In this document: positions 1 to 12,865 of the stretch, piece after piece
How the letters are laid out: every line of letters starts with the position of its first letter
How positions within the stretch are numbered: position 1 is the stretch's first letter
Source of the DNA: Nansenia antarctica
Taxonomy: Eukaryota; Chordata; Actinopteri; Argentiniformes; Microstomatidae
Assembly: GCA_963989245.1 (NCBI GenBank)
Contig: OZ022353.1
Coordinates: forward strand, 30,627,638-30,691,637
DNA: 64,000 bases
Direction: 5' to 3'
Program-made: the position numbers and the translations under genes
Notes under the pieces: model-generated
The model's database searches: none
What the model was told of the DNA's origin: nothing
What the model saw: only the letters and a program-made list of their open reading frames with translations

Positions 1-444
1 ATGCATCTGTTCTCCTCGGTGACTCTCACTGACTCTGAAGGTTCACCCATCACACATTCATCCTCTCTCTCTCTCTCTCTCCCTTTTTGTCCCTCTCTCT
101 GTCGGTCTGTCTGTCTATCTCATGCTCAGACACACGTTCATCCTCCCGGTCACTCTGTCACACACATCCGTAGACAACAGGAACACGTAGAGGGGAAACC
201 ACTGTTCACCAGTCCTCCTGTCTTCCTCCCTCTCTCCTCTCTCTCTCTCTTTCTCTCTCCGTTCTGCCTCTCGTCTTTTTCCTGCCGGAATCTTCCTGTG
301 TGATCTGCATCCTCTCCTCTCCCCCGTCCTGTACGGTCTCCTCTCCTCTCCTCCATCCGAGCCCAGCTGGGATTGCTGCGTCAGGATACAGAGGCGGACT
401 GACTGAGGTGGGTGTTACAGCATCATGCCTGGGTCTGGGGCTCC

Positions 445-1010
<566 letters not shown>

Positions 1011-1373
1011 CGGTCATGTTTTATGCATTTCCTGTCATATTAAATCCATCCAGGAGACTGGCCATGCTGGCGGATTTAGAAAATAATCACCTTTAAATAG
1101 CTTTGCCATGACAGAGGTTACACGCGCGCAGGCACACACGTCTGCACTGAGCGCTGGACTGGAGTCAGTGCCTTACCTGCTCCTGTGGATGCTGCAGTGA
1201 CCTGCATCTGTTGCAGAAGCTACTGGCTGGAAGTCAACACACTCCAGCTAGACCCTAAACCGTTGTCCTCGTGTTGTGATGTTTGCAGCTTAAATGTTGT
1301 GACAGTTGGCTGTGCTCATCCCAGACAAGATAACTGTGTGTTGTTCAGTCATCATGTGCTGGGTCTGTGTGTG

Positions 1374-1442
1374 GGCAGGGAGGGAGGGAGGGAGGGAGGG
1401 AGGGAGGGAGCCAGGGCAGGCAGACAGGCAGACAGGCAGGCA

Positions 1443-1509
<67 letters not shown>

Positions 1510-1563
1510 AGGGAGGGAGGGAGGGAGCCAGGGCAGGCAGATAGGCAGGCAGGGAGGGAGGGT
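1374..1563. repeat. AGGG/AGGC tetranucleotide repeat
   Basis: (AGGG)n alternates with (AGGC)n and (AGAC) variants. The purine-rich + strand is a potential unusual-structure former. The open frames in it are artefacts. Confidence 0.95.
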
Positions 1564-1569
1564 GGATGC

Positions 1570-2035
1570 TGTGTCTGTTCTGTGGTCCAAGGCTGGGGTG
1601 CTGGGGTAGGGTGAGTGAGGGCTGGAGGAGAGATAGGCCAGCCAGGTAGGTAGGGAGGAAGGGAGGCCAGGCGGCAGGGAGGCCAGGCGGCAGGGGGAGG
1701 CTGCCTGGGCTGTGGTCCAAGGCTGGGGAGCTGGGGTAGGGTGAGTGCTGGTCCTGGAGGAGAGATAGGCCAGCCACCCAGGTAGGTAAGGAGGGAGGGA
1801 GGCCAGTCAGGTAGGGAGGGAGGGAGGCTGCCTCTGGGCTGTGGTCCAAGGCTGGGGAGCTGGGGTAGGGTGAGTGCTGGTCCTGGAGGAGAGATAGGCC
1901 AGCCACCCAGGTAGGTAAGGAGGGAGAGGCCAGTCAGGTAGGGAGGGAGGGAGGCTGCCTCTGGGCTGTGGTCCAAGGCTGGGGAGCTGGGCTAGGGTGA
2001 GTGCTGGAGGAGCAGGCAGGCAGGCAGGCTGCAGG
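1570..2035. repeat. Tandem repeat of roughly 110-135 bp, about four copies
   Basis: The block GTGGTCCAAGGCTGGGGAGC followed by a GGTGAGTGCTGG motif and AGATAGGCCAGCCA recurs near 1581, 1711, 1839 and 1968, with copy-to-copy deletions of AGGG-type spacers. Confidence 0.85.
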
Positions 2036-2783
2036 GGTTCAGTTTGGTGCAGTAAGGTGTTGAATGTGCAGTACTGGAGCTAGCAGCAGTGGAGGAGACG
2101 CGAGGCAGAGCTCTATGCTACTCAGTGTTTTGAGGTGAGGTTTTCTCTTAGACAGCCTGCGTTGCAGAATGGGTTCGTCTTTATATGCTAGCATGTACAG
2201 TGTTTCCCCTAGGTTTGCTGCCTTGGGGGGGGGTGGCATGGACTGTGGAAACAGGAGATAGGCTCCTGCCCTATGGGGAACCTAGAACCGTTCGGTTCTC
2301 AAGGCTACTTCTGTGGTCTTGACTACCTGTCCACTTTCTCACCTGACTCTCTCGCTCTCTCTCTCTCTTGCTCGCCAGATTCGGGTTGGCTTAAAAAACA
2401 AAGAGATGTGAAACAGATTAAATGAAACGGGTGCACATAAATTAGGCAAATGACACAGAATAACACAAATATTTCGACCATGTACAACTGCGAGAAAAAC
2501 ATTATTATTTAAAATAATAATAATTCCTTTTTCTTGGGGGGGCGGCCCTCAATCATGTTTCTGTCTGGACAGCTGTCATGTGCTCTGAGTGTCCCAAATA
2601 CTGTACTGCTAGACTGCAGCATAGGAGCGGGTGGGTGCGTGTGCATGTGTGTGTGTGTCCTCACCTGAGGTTCCCACAGTGAGTGTTGATGACCCTCAGC
2701 GACTCCCGTAAACTGAGCTCTGTAATGATCCTGTTGTCGAGATTTAGTGGCCTGTGTCTAGCTTCATTAATGCTGTTGGGTGG

Positions 2784-2814
<31 letters not shown>

Positions 2815-3030
2815 TAACAGGTGAGAGGAGAGTGAGAACACCATGTGTCCATCACAGGTGTGCTCAGTGTGTTCCTCCGCAGCCCTCTGTGTGGACTGAG
2901 ACTGGGAACCCCACAGTGAGGATGTGTGTGTGGATCACCAGCCTCCCACTCACCCATGAGTCAGCTTCGCAGTGAGAAGAGCTCCGAACAGCTCTGACCC
3001 GGGTCAAATCATCTCCACCACATCATCTTA
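2036..3030. other. Mostly unique intergenic DNA
   Basis: No gene seen. A GTGTTTCCCCTAGG motif near 2199, followed by a G run, resembles the end of a hAT-type element common in fish, but no partner end was found. A short CA run lies near 2784. Confidence 0.5.
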
Positions 3031-3031
3031 A

Positions 3032-3032
<1 letters not shown>

Positions 3033-3080
<48 letters not shown>

Positions 3081-3089
3081 CACACACAC

Positions 3090-3124
<35 letters not shown>
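3033..3124. repeat. CA microsatellite
   Basis: About 90 bases of (CA)n with occasional CGCA interruptions. Confidence 0.95.
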
Positions 3125-3129
<5 letters not shown>

Positions 3130-3248
3130 GGCTGTCTGGTGATGCGTCCTGCCCTGCAGCTGACCTTCTGCTCCCTCTCTCAGCTCCACGTGGAGACTGG
3201 AGACCCTGCAGCTTGGCTCTGGCTGTGTGTGTAGGGTTACCATGACTA

Positions 3249-3331
3249 CAGCGGGAGGCTGGTGGAGGTAGAAATCGGAGGACGGGGCTCGTTGTTATTG
3301 GCAGGATGGTATGAGACACCTGCCTCCGCTG
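3249..3331 (+). mobile_element. palA MITE, internally deleted copy
   Basis: Starts CAGCGGGAGGCTGGTGGAGG and ends GCCTCCGCTG. Only the left arm and the right tip remain. It belongs to the near-palindromic family described in full at 63500-63705. Confidence 0.7.
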
Positions 3332-3339
3332 TGTGTTAG

Positions 3340-4180
3340 CTGCTGTTCCCTCACAGAGGGTGACGACGGACAGACAGTTTCACTCGCTGGTCTGTGTCTG
3401 TGATGCTTGTGTCCGGCTCCTGAGGGACCACACTGGCAGAAGTAAAGAGAGAATGTGCGTCCCAGAGGACACCTTTTAACAGCCTTGTCCCTGATGTCCC
3501 TCTGTCATGCTGTTGACTGTAGGCCTCGCTGAGGAGGGCTTCTGGGGCTGCCGTTTCATCTGGCCTTCAGTGGTTGTTGTTTAATTAATATCATAGTGAC
3601 TATAAAACATATAGTTTTAATTGTGTTGGTTAATCTGCTTCATCATTAGGCATAGTTGTTTCCAGGGTTTGACATGTGTGTGTGTGTCCTTAGACTATTG
3701 GGGTTGCTCCTCACGATTGACCTCCGAGTCCTTGACTGCTCTTTCCCAATGCTGATAGCTGACAGTCAGGGCCTAACCTGCATTGACAACCATTTTTTAT
3801 ACAAAAACACGTTGTAAACTGTCACAATGCTACAGGCAATGACACACACACACACACACACACCTTCTCTCCAGCAGGTCAATAGTGATGTTGTGTCTCA
3901 CACCCTCTAGCCGGTGTTGCTGCAGCAGGTCACTAGCAGCTCCTCAAAGGCCTGTCGTGCAGGAGGACGTGGCGTATAATAAAAAGCTTTAGGCTAATTG
4001 ATTCCCGGTGATACATTGCTTGCTGTAGTGGCTGTAGCCGCTTGATAGCCGCTTGATAGCCGCTTTACAGAAATGGCAAATGCCCAACGATAAGACGTTC
4101 AGGATGGCTGACAAGGAAACATATTTGTAAATAAATTGTATAGTACATTTTGCTCTGGTAATCCACTGGAAATCCACCCC
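3340..4180. other. Apparently unique DNA
   Basis: No gene or complete element recognised. It holds a short CA run near 3841 and a diverged sequence with tandem CGCTTGATAGC units near 4040. Confidence 0.5.
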
Positions 4181-4185
4181 TCTGG

Positions 4186-4407
4186 TGGGATCAAGATACC
4201 GTAATCATTTTTTTTGGGATCAAACTGATCCCAATCCTATGTTGTCGGTTTGAACTACCCGTTTTGAAGATTTGATCCAGATTAAAGCTTGGATTCGATT
4301 TCCTGATCTGATCGGATGTCAAAGTGATCCTAATCCTGTTTTTTGGTTTTGAACTACCCAAAATCCAAATCTGATCCGATCAGATGGGGATTACACGTTT
4401 TGAACTA
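4186..4407. repeat. Diverged dispersed repeat with recurring GATC-rich and GAACTACC motifs
   Basis: TTTGAACTACC recurs near 4250, 4350 and 4400, and runs such as GATCCGATCAG recur. This suggests an old inverted-repeat element. No family name can be given. Confidence 0.35.
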
Positions 4408-4729
4408 CTGGGCCCAGGAGACCAGAGACCAGGAGATCAGAGACACAAGAAGACAGTTAATAGGCTGCAGGAAACAAAAGATAAAGCGTGGGCTAGTTCC
4501 ACTGACTGGAGGGTACAGGAGTACTGTATGGCTAGTAGAAAGGGCTCATTGTAATGCATGGAACGGAATGAGGAATGGTATCGGACACTGTAGGAGGTTT
4601 TAGGACATTATGGCAGCAGTGTTGGTGGTGTTGAAAGCAGGCAGTTGGCATCACAGCACAGACTTGTCCAAATCAAACGTATGTTTGTCTCTTTGTGCAG
4701 GATCTCCCTACTGAACAACCCTCTGTCAT

Positions 4730-5218
4730 TAGGGATGCTCCGATCTGGATTTTTGGGGCCGATACCGATCACCGATTTTTTTCCTCAAGATCAACCGATA
4801 CCGATACCGATACCGATTTTTAAAAAAATACATAACTGTAGGCCTACTGACTGGATAGCCTACATATTTTTTGCTTTTTAGACAAAAGTTTTGATCCATT
4901 AGGCACCAAGCAAACGCAGACCCATTTTTATGGCATAGTAAAAGTCTGGCCTATCACCCAGTTAGGGCCTGAAGCCCAAGTCAGTCGATATGGCTGTATA
5001 AAAGACATCATAAACGTGGCCTTCATGGTTTACATACTGTTACGTCCTCCTATGTTTTCTGTTCAGTTATCTGTCTTCCCCAGAAAAAAAAAAAAGGAAA
5101 AAAAAAAAGAAAAAAAGATCGGTTTTTGCGATCGGCCATTTTTGCCGATCACCGATCGAGTCATTTGGAGTGAAATCGGCCGATTTAAATCGGTGGCCGA
5201 TAAATCGGAGCATCCCTA
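4730..5218. mobile_element. Non-autonomous hAT element, 489 bp, perfect 8-bp TSD
   Basis: Ends are TAGGGATGCTCCGAT and its inverse ATCGGAGCATCCCTA, flanked by TCTGTCAT at 4722-4729 and 5219-5226. Subterminal GATACCGATCACCGAT-type repeats are present near both ends. Eight-base TSDs and this terminal motif are hAT features. No transposase is encoded. Confidence 0.92.
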
Positions 5219-5252
5219 TCTGTCATTATTATCATTGAACAGAGCACAAGTA

Positions 5253-5505
5253 CTGAGACAACGAAATGTAGTTGGTGCACACATCTCCCCCCAGGGAGAA
5301 CAGAGCTCTGGGCTCTGGGCACAGGGTCAGCCATCATCGGTGCTCCTGGAGCAGTTAGGGGTTAAGTGCCTTGCTCAAGGGCACAACGGCAATGGTAACC
5401 CTCCAGTCTCCAGCTCCCATCCGGCTCCCTCCTGGGGTGGGGATCGAACCAGCGACCTACCGATTGCCGGCCGGCCTGTCTAACCCCTAGGGTACCTGCC
5501 ACTCC
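5253..5505 (-). mobile_element. tRNA-derived SINE, minus strand
   Basis: Read on the minus strand, a degenerate tRNA head with box B GGTTCGATCCCC (5445-5456) is followed by a conserved body containing TTGTGCCCTTGAGCAAGG, also found at 30140 and 56590 as the inner part of SINE copies. Confidence 0.7.
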
Positions 5506-5597
5506 AAATTAATAGCCTGTTAATATTAGCACTAGTGTGCTGTTGCATCCGGCCTGTGGTTTTCTGAAGTATTCTGTGTTCTCAACCATGGCCTCCC

Positions 5598-5952
5598 GCT
5601 TAAACACAGAGCTGACCAGAAACAGGAAGTCTTCACACCTCACAGAGGCTTAAACACAGAGCTGACCAGAAACAGGAAGTCTTCACACCTCACAGAGGGG
5701 GCGGGGGGCAGGGGGGGTTCTCATCTTAAACACAGAGCTGACCAGAAACAGGAAGTCTTCACACCTCACAGAGGGGGCGGGGGGCAGGGGGGGTTCTCAT
5801 CTTAAACACAGAGCTGACCAGAAACAGGAAGTCTTCACACCTCACAGAGGGGGCGGGGGGCAGGGGGGGTTCTCATCTTAAACACAGAGCTGACCAGAAA
5901 CAGGAAGTCTTCACACCTCACAGAGGGGGCGGGGGGCAGGGGGGGTTCTCAT
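5598..5952. repeat. 76-bp tandem repeat, 4-5 copies, G-rich
   Basis: TTAAACACAGAGCTGACCAG starts at 5600, 5650, 5726, 5802 and 5878. The later units are 76 bp and nearly identical, each ending in a G-run block (GGGGGCGGGGGGCAGGGGGG) that could form a G-quadruplex. The first unit is short (50 bp). Confidence 0.95.
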
Positions 5953-6159
5953 CGCACTGCAGCAGAACAGAGCCTGCATGCATGCAGCTGTCAGATCAAC
6001 TACTCTCTCACATACTCCTCTCATATCTGAGAGATCTTTCTTTTTTCTCTTTTTCACACATGAGACAGTATGACTGACCTTACCGTAACACAGAGAGTCT
6101 GGAGGTCCACAGTACGGTGCACATGATGTACTGCTGCAGCAGGATGTGGGTTTTGCAGG

Positions 6160-6645
6160 GGAGGCTAGGAGGAGCAGGAGGAGCAGGGGAGGCTAGGAGG
6201 AGCAGGGGAGGGTAGGAGGAGCAGGAGGAGCAGGGGAGGCTAGGAGGAGCAGGGGAGGCTAGGAGGAGCAGGGGAGGCTAGGAGGAGCAGGGGAGGCTAG
6301 GAGGAGCAGGGGAGGCTAGGAGGAGCAGGAGGAGCAGCGGAGGTTAGGAGGAGCAGGGGAGGGTAGGAGGTGCAGGAGGAGCAGCGGAGGCTAGGAGGAG
6401 CAGGGGAGGCTAGGAGGAGCAGGAGGAGCAGGAGCAGCAGGGGAGGCTAGGAGGAGCAGGGGAGGGTAGGGGGAGCAGGGGAGGGTAGGGGGAGCAGGGG
6501 AGGTTAGGAGGAGCAGGGGAGGTTAGGAGGAGCAGGAGGAGCAGGGGAGGCTAGGAGGAGCAGGAGGAGCAGGGGAGGCTAGGGGGAGCAGGAGGAGCAG
6601 GGGAGGTTAGGAGGAGCAGGGGAGGGTAGGAGGAACAGGGGAGGC
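6160..6645. repeat. About 19-bp minisatellite (GGAGGCTAGGAGGAGCAGG type)
   Basis: Purine-rich units of about 19 bp with frequent 9-bp AGGAGGAGC insertions. About 25 units. Confidence 0.93.
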
Positions 6646-6889
6646 TAGGAGGTGGAGGTAGAAACGGAGGACAGACACCTTGTAATGCGTGGAACACTGT
6701 TCTCTACCATTCCTCATTCCGTTCCACGCATTAGCCTACAATGAGCCCGTCCTTCGATTTCTACCTCCCATCAGCCTCCCCTGCTACTAACGCATACACA
6801 CACATGCTTGATACCTTTCCTCATTGCCTTCCATGCATTACAATGAGCTTGTCCACCGATTTTCTACCCCCACCAGCCTCTCCTGGTTA
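6643..6889. mobile_element. palA MITE copy plus an adjacent half copy
   Basis: 6643-6782 carries both arms (GGTGGAGGTAGAAACGGAGG and CGATTTCTACCTCCC). 6807-6889 repeats only the right arm, ending CCAGCCTCTCCTGG. Confidence 0.75.
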
Positions 6890-7640
6890 ATAGATGCACA
6901 ATAACCTAAGTGATATGGAAATGTCGTTGGTGGTTTGTGAACGTGAGGCCCTAGGTACTGTAAGCCATGTGACTGTGGTGACTCAGTAGAGCAGGACGAT
7001 GTCCCTCCTGAGTGATGGTGCCATCTCCAGGGGTGATTGTAGATCAGATGATATATCTCCAGGTGCTGTGGGAGACATGTTTGTGAGTTTACGTGACATG
7101 ACCCTATTTGTGATGGGTGAGTTATGAGTCTAATTCCTGAATCTGCTGCGCTGGCGTTGGATTGATTAGCTCGGCTCAGTGTGGACTCCCTCTCAGCTCT
7201 GTGTGTCCTTGTGTCCCTGCTCTCTGTGTGTGTCACTCCTATATCTGTGCTGTCCTGAGGGTGTGTGTGTGTGTGTGTGTGTGTGCGGTCTCTGTGTCAC
7301 TCCTATATCTGTGCTGTCCTGAGGGGGTGTGTGTGTGTGCGCGTGTGTGCGCGTGTGTGCGGTCTCTGTGTCACTCCTATATTTGTGCTGTCCTAAGGGC
7401 TGTGTGTAGGCGTTTGTGCGTGTGTGCACGCGCCTGCATGTGTGTGTAGGGCTCCAAATGGTGGAAGTTGACTCAGTCGTTGGGTCCTGTGAGAAAAGGA
7501 GCTGTTCAAGTGAACAGATGTCTGGTGTCCTGTCTCCGCCTGGCCGTCCCTGTCCTCTCCTGTCACGCGTCCCTCACCCAGGCTCATGTCTGCCCCGCTG
7601 CAGGCCCTCCCGTCGGTCACACACATGCAGCCAGCGATGA
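6890..7640. other. Unique DNA with a 65-bp GT-containing tandem repeat
   Basis: GTCACTCCTATATCTGTGCT followed by a GT run occurs three times between 7229 and 7400. No gene seen. Confidence 0.5.
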
Positions 7641-7645
7641 TCCTT

Positions 7646-7762
7646 GGTCCTCTGTGGCTCAGTTGGTAGAGCATGGCGCTAACAACGCTTAAGTTGGTTT
7701 GATTCTTGCTGGAACCATAAATATATATGCACTCACTCACTGCAATGTAAGTCGCTTTGGAT
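7646..7762 (+). mobile_element. tRNA-derived SINE
   Basis: Head GGTCCTCTGTGGCTCAGTTG has an intact box A; box B is degenerate (GGTTTGATTCTTG). The tail is TGTAAGTCGCTTTGGAT, shared with several SINE and LINE tails in this window. A better-preserved sister is at 29986. Confidence 0.8.
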
Positions 7763-8328
7763 CATATACTGTATATTATTATGATTGATTACCCCTCCCT
7801 GCTGCAAGCTGGGGCCCGTCCACAGTCCACACAGTAGAAAGAGACTCAGGCCACTGGAAGCGGTGGAACGGTGACGTCTGTTGGAGACACATGGCGGAGG
7901 TCTAGTCACCTGATCTGTGTGATGTCTCATACAACATAACGATAAGGCTTCTGTACCGTCCCCTCCCTGCTGCAAGCTGGGGCCTGCACGTCCCGTAGCT
8001 CACCGCTCACCTTCTCACACACTCAGGACACCTGGACGTGGTGGAACGGTTGGCTCTGTTGGAGGAGGGGGGGGGGGGGTCGGCAGGGGGGCAGGATGGA
8101 GGTCTTGTTGATTTACATGGTGTGACTCGCTCTGCTACTGCAGCATGAGCGCAGGACTGTCAGGCAGGCCTGGCAGAAAGCGGAGAGATGGAGGGAGAGA
8201 GAGATGGAGAGGGGGGAGGGGGGTGAAATGAGAGAAACACTTAGAGATGGAGTGGGGAGAGAGAGGAACACGCTGTTAGGGCGAGCAAGCAAATGAGAGA
8301 GAGAATAAAGAAAGGGAGGAGGGGAGTG

Positions 8329-8329
<1 letters not shown>

Positions 8330-8365
<36 letters not shown>

Positions 8366-8550
8366 AGTGAGGCGGGGGGGGGGCAGTGTGACTTTCTTGC
8401 TGAGTAAAGCTGTAGCTAACTGCTCTGCAGCTGGTCTCAGACCAATCACAGCATAGCTGCGTGACTGAACTCACCAATGGGCTGGGCTTGCCTGTCTGTT
8501 GCATTATGTGGGGCGGATGGTAAGGTGTGTGTGTGTGTGTGTATGTGTGT

Positions 8551-8589
<39 letters not shown>

Positions 8590-8590
8590 A
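8330..8590. repeat. GT microsatellites
   Basis: (GT)n at 8328-8363 and 8526-8588. No gene lies between 7763 and 9130; two near-duplicate segments (TCCCTCCCTGCTGCAAGCTG at 7792 and again near 7962) suggest a local duplication. Confidence 0.85.
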
Positions 8591-9028
8591 GCGTGAGAGA
8601 ATGTGAGTGTGGATTGTGTGTGTGTTACCCCTCCCTCAGCTCTGTGCTGTGCTGTGCTGTGTCATGGTGGTGGGAGCTGCCAGGTCCATGCAGGGACAGA
8701 GAGAGGGAGGGAGATGGAGAGGGGGAGGCAGTGGCAGAGGGATGGAGGACACATGAGACTGCAGCTCTCTGGCAGGCAGGGAGACAACTATACAGGCAGG
8801 CAGGGAGACATTCAGGGAGACATCAAGACAGGCAGAAGCTGACTCAGAGCTGCAGGACATTTAGAACACAACCTGACAGCACAGAGGACCTATGGTGATG
8901 GTGACACACAGTTAGTGTACTGTGTACACACACACACACAAGTAGTATTATTTTTAGTTTAACAAGCATGCAAGAGTGGCTCGTTAATGAGCATGCAACA
9001 ATGAATTGGCTCAACTTGTTTGCAGTTG

Positions 9029-9130
9029 TCGTGATCGGCGACTAGAAATAATTATTGGATTTGATCTCATATTTTTACTGATTATCGTCTGATTCCGATT
9101 TCTAGACGATCGATCTGGGCATCCCTAATA
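9029..9130. mobile_element. hAT end fragment
   Basis: The segment GTGATCGGCGACTAGAAAT to GATCTGGGCATCCCTAAT resembles the right end of the 4730-5218 element family. No left end or TSD. Confidence 0.5.
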
Positions 9131-10363
9131 CAGGACATAAGTGGCAAAAAATAATAATAGGCATAGTACAAGATAAGGTGGCAATAGTGCAGGTAAAGAC
9201 AGGTTACACTAGTGGTGCCGCTAGTGATTATAGAGAGTTCACAGTAGTAAAGTGGGGGTTACTGTAAAAAGTAAAGTAGGGTTACTGTAGTCCATATACA
9301 TACATGGGGTGAGCTAGGGGAAGATAGTCAATTGACTACAGTGGGCTTGTTCAAGAGCCTGATCGTCTGGGGGAAGTAGCTGTTTGTTAGTCTCTGAGTC
9401 TTGGCCCTGAGGCTCCGGAAGAGACCTTGTCTTTTGGATGGCATCAGTTCGAACAGGCTGTGGTTGGGATGGCTGATGATCCTCTGGGCTTTGCTGACAC
9501 ACCGTTTGTCGTATATGCTGGATGGAGAGAAGCTTACATCCAGTGATGCGCCCGGCTGTCCGAACCACCCTCTGTAGCGATTTACAGTTGAGGGCAGTGC
9601 AGTTGCCATGTCAGGCAGTGATGCACCCAGTCAATATACTCTCAGTAGTGCCTCTGTAGAAGGCTCGCAGGGTCGTCGACCGCTTGCCAAACTTCTTTAA
9701 CCATCCGAGTTGAAAGAGTTGCTGCTGTGCCTTTTTCAACACCTGTTAGGTGTCCCAGGTGAGGCCATCAGAGATATGGACGCCAAGGAACTTAAAACTA
9801 CTGACCATCTCTACGGCTGACCCGCTGATGGTGATGGTGTCTTGTTCCCGACTATTCCTCCTGAAGTCCACCACCAGCTCCTTGGTCTTGTCAGTGTTGA
9901 GAGAGAGGTTGTTCTCCTGGCTGTACTGAGCCAGGCGGTCCACCTCTCTCCTGTAGGCCGTCTCGTCGTTGTCGGTGATCAGGCCAATCACTGTTGTGTC
10001 GTCAGCGAATTTACTCACTGAGGTGGAGCCGTGTGTGGCCACGCAGTCGTGGGTGTACAGGGAGTAGAGGAGGGGACTCAGGACGCAGCCTTGGGGGGCA
10101 CCTGTGTTAAGGGTTAGAGGGGCGGCCCATTCTCACCACCTGGCATCGGTCCGATATGAAGTCCAAGATCTAGTCGCATAGGCCGGGGTTAAGGCCTAGG
10201 TGTCTGAGCTTTGTGTCAAGCCTGGAGGGGACAATGGTGTTGAATGCTGAACTGTGGTCTACGAACAGCATCCTCACATAGGAGTTCCTCTTGTCCAGGT
10301 GGGTGAGGGCGGTGTGGAGAGCAGTGGCAATGGTGTCGTTGGTGGATCTGTTTTACCGAGTCA
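9131..10363 (-). pseudogene. L2-like LINE reverse transcriptase, 3' part, inactive
   Basis: On the minus strand, fragments of a non-LTR reverse transcriptase can be followed: SSAFNTI, then GAPQGCVLSPLL, then KFADDTTVIG (the YxDD-equivalent FADD box), then NTDKTKELVVDFRR, then the C-terminal part (LQRVVRTAGRITG, KAQRIISHPNHSLF). The frame is broken by an in-frame TAG near 10170 and by shifts between 9746 and 9609. The 5' end is cut off at the CA repeat at 10395. The same family recurs at 56715-57100 and 60250-62040. Confidence 0.88.
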
Positions 10364-10392
10364 CAGACCGAGGCACAAAGTGTACACACGCG

Positions 10393-10394
<2 letters not shown>

Positions 10395-10441
<47 letters not shown>
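10395..10441. repeat. CA microsatellite
   Basis: (CA)n directly at the truncated 5' end of the LINE fragment. Confidence 0.95.
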
Positions 10442-10520
10442 CTGAGGTAAATTTGTGAGCCAGAAGTTGAAATGTGTATGAATTATGTATGCAAAACAAT
10501 GAACTCTAGATGAACTCTAA

Positions 10521-10660
10521 AGTGGGACTGGGGAACAGAGACGGTAATAAAAGGTTTATGGTGGTCTTGAGTAAAGGTGGGATGAACAGAGTGGGACTGG
10601 GGAACAGAGACGGTAATAAAAGGTTTATGGTGGTCTTGAGTAAAGGTGGGATGAACAGAG
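10521..10660. repeat. 69-bp direct repeat, two copies
   Basis: AGTGGGACTGGGGAACAGAG starts at 10521 and again at 10590. The copies are identical by eye. Confidence 0.92.
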
Positions 10661-11785
10661 TGGCAGGATATAAGTGGGAAACCGCAGATGTCTCCTAGGC
10701 AGGACGGACCTGATTGTGAAACCATACATGACCACATGCCTAAACACATCTGCTTCATAAAGTGCTTCAGCAGGAATGCGTCAGGTCATAGTTCAGGGAG
10801 GGCCATCGGGCTGAGGGAGCCAGCGGTCAGCGGGATGGGCAACAAGGATGCAGACGGTAGGAGTTTAGAGCCAGGGAAGGGAGGGAGATTTTACAGCCAA
10901 TTGTCTTAGACCAATATATGTAAATGAGCGATGTGGGGAGTTGCTTGTTTAACCAATATAAGGAACGTGATTTGAAGGAGAGGGGAGATGCTTTTGCAAA
11001 CAGATCTCGACCGTGTGCTATTGTGCCTTACAATAAATGCGGTCTAACTTGAACAATCAACAGCTCTGATTTCTGTGATAATTTACTAGTCAGTAATTGA
11101 GTAAATTGTAAATGAGATATTGAAAGAATTGCCCACGACACTACTCTCCCACATGTGTTTTCCAGGCCCATGTTACACTGATGCTACCGAACATGACTAG
11201 AACACAGAGACAGAGGGGTAAACAACCACTTGGCCTCTCCACGTGCTGATCGTGTGTGACACAGGTTAGAGGCGTGCCCGAGGCACATGCACATGAGTCA
11301 AGGCAACAGTGTTAACCCCTTCAGCCCCTCTTCAGCTCGTGTACATCAATGCCACATCTCCTCTGGGCTTATGCATCACAGCACACATACACACACAAAG
11401 GCCATGCTGCTGTTGGTGCGTGTGCGTGCGTGTGCGTGTGCGTGTGTGTGCGCCTTGTGTTTCAGTGCGGAGCAACATTTCAGTGTGTGTGCTTCGTTCC
11501 AGTGCCACTGTCTCTGTCTGTCTGTCACCTTTCAAAACTGTCTTTCATTGCAAGAAAAGTGCATTATTATGTTATGCGTATTTGAGCAGGTGGTCCCTCC
11601 TCTCCCATGCTCTGAACTGGGTCAGTCGGAGCAGCGGTGGGTCCCTCAGTAGAAGGCCAGTGGCAGTCTGACCTGCAGTGGTGCTTATGGAGAGTGACGT
11701 GGCGCTGGCATCTGTGAGTCACACGCGTGGGATACAGATGGAAGCCTGCGTGTATTATGCATGCACTTGAGGATTTTATTAATAG

Positions 11786-11820
<35 letters not shown>

Positions 11821-12180
11821 TTTGGTCCTGGGGCATAGCTGCAGTGGGGAGAACACAGTGGAGCATTACTCTGCCTCTCTGCTGATACAGTACAAGCTAT
11901 AACCTCCCTTATCTGACATTTACAGCCAGTGTGAATCAGATTGTGTGTGGGTGTGTGGTAACCTCCCTTAGCTGGCATTTGGAGCCAGTGTGAATCAGAT
12001 GGCCTATGTCACTATAGGCAGATTGCCATTGCTGTTCTAATCTTCGGGGGGTTTGGGAGTGTGTATGTGTGTGTGTGTGTGTGTCTCGGTATGCTGTACA
12101 TATGTTGGTCTTCTTGAAACCCAGGGCCTTTGGCTCGTGTGTGTGTGAGAGTGTCTGTCATGTGACGCATTGGAGCCCGG
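10661..12180. other. Unique DNA with GT runs and one imperfect repeat
   Basis: No gene recognised. (GT)n at 11786-11816 and 12066-12083. The text AACCTCCCTTATCTGACATTT with the following GCCAGTGTGAATCAGAT occurs near 11901 and 11961 as a diverged pair. Confidence 0.5.
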
Positions 12181-12289
12181 TTAAGCAGAACCCCAGGGAG
12201 TAGAGAGAGAGGGAGGGAGGGAGGGAGGAGGGAGACACTGAGGGAGAGTGATGGATGGCTTCTGTGTCAGTGACACCAAGCTGCAGCAG

Positions 12290-12516
12290 CGACGTCCAGG
12301 CCTCCTACTCCACCCTCTCCATCTCTTTCCTCCCTCTCCCTCTCCATCTCTTTCCTCCCTCTCCCTCCATCTCTTTCCTCCCTCTCTCTCTCCATCTCCT
12401 CCCACTCCTGCTCCCTCATCATGATTCTACAGCCCCTGCCTAGTCAGCTCTTTCCAACAATCTTTCCTCAATTGCAGTTTTCTCTCCCTCCTCCCACCCC
12501 ACATTCTTTTCCCTCC

Positions 12517-12563
<47 letters not shown>

Positions 12564-12728
12564 TTTCTTTCTCTCTCTCTCTTTTTCATACCGTTCACGA
12601 GGTGTGTCCTGGCCTCTCGGCCGCTGCAGGCATCGTGTCCAGAAGTCCCCGCCTGCTCACCGCTCTGAGGGGGACAGAGGGAGCTGCCTGCTGCGTCTTT
12701 GCGCCAGATTTCATTAGTAATTCCGGAC

Positions 12729-12785
<57 letters not shown>

Positions 12786-12828
12786 CGTCTTCCCCTCTCA
12801 GTTAGCATGTGTGCGTGCCTGTGCGCTT

Positions 12829-12860
<32 letters not shown>

Positions 12861-12865
12861 TGTAG
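12290..12865. repeat. CT-rich block with CT and GT microsatellites
   Basis: Imperfect CTCCCTCTCCATCTCTTTCC units at 12310-12400, (CT)n at 12516-12560 and 12733-12783, and (GT)n at 12834-12860. Predicted ORFs are repeat artefacts. Confidence 0.9.

Noticed and set aside
7646..7720. Functional tRNA gene
   Set aside because: Box B is degenerate and the tRNA-like head is joined to a SINE tail; the same holds for 29986, 55657, 56499 and 61137.
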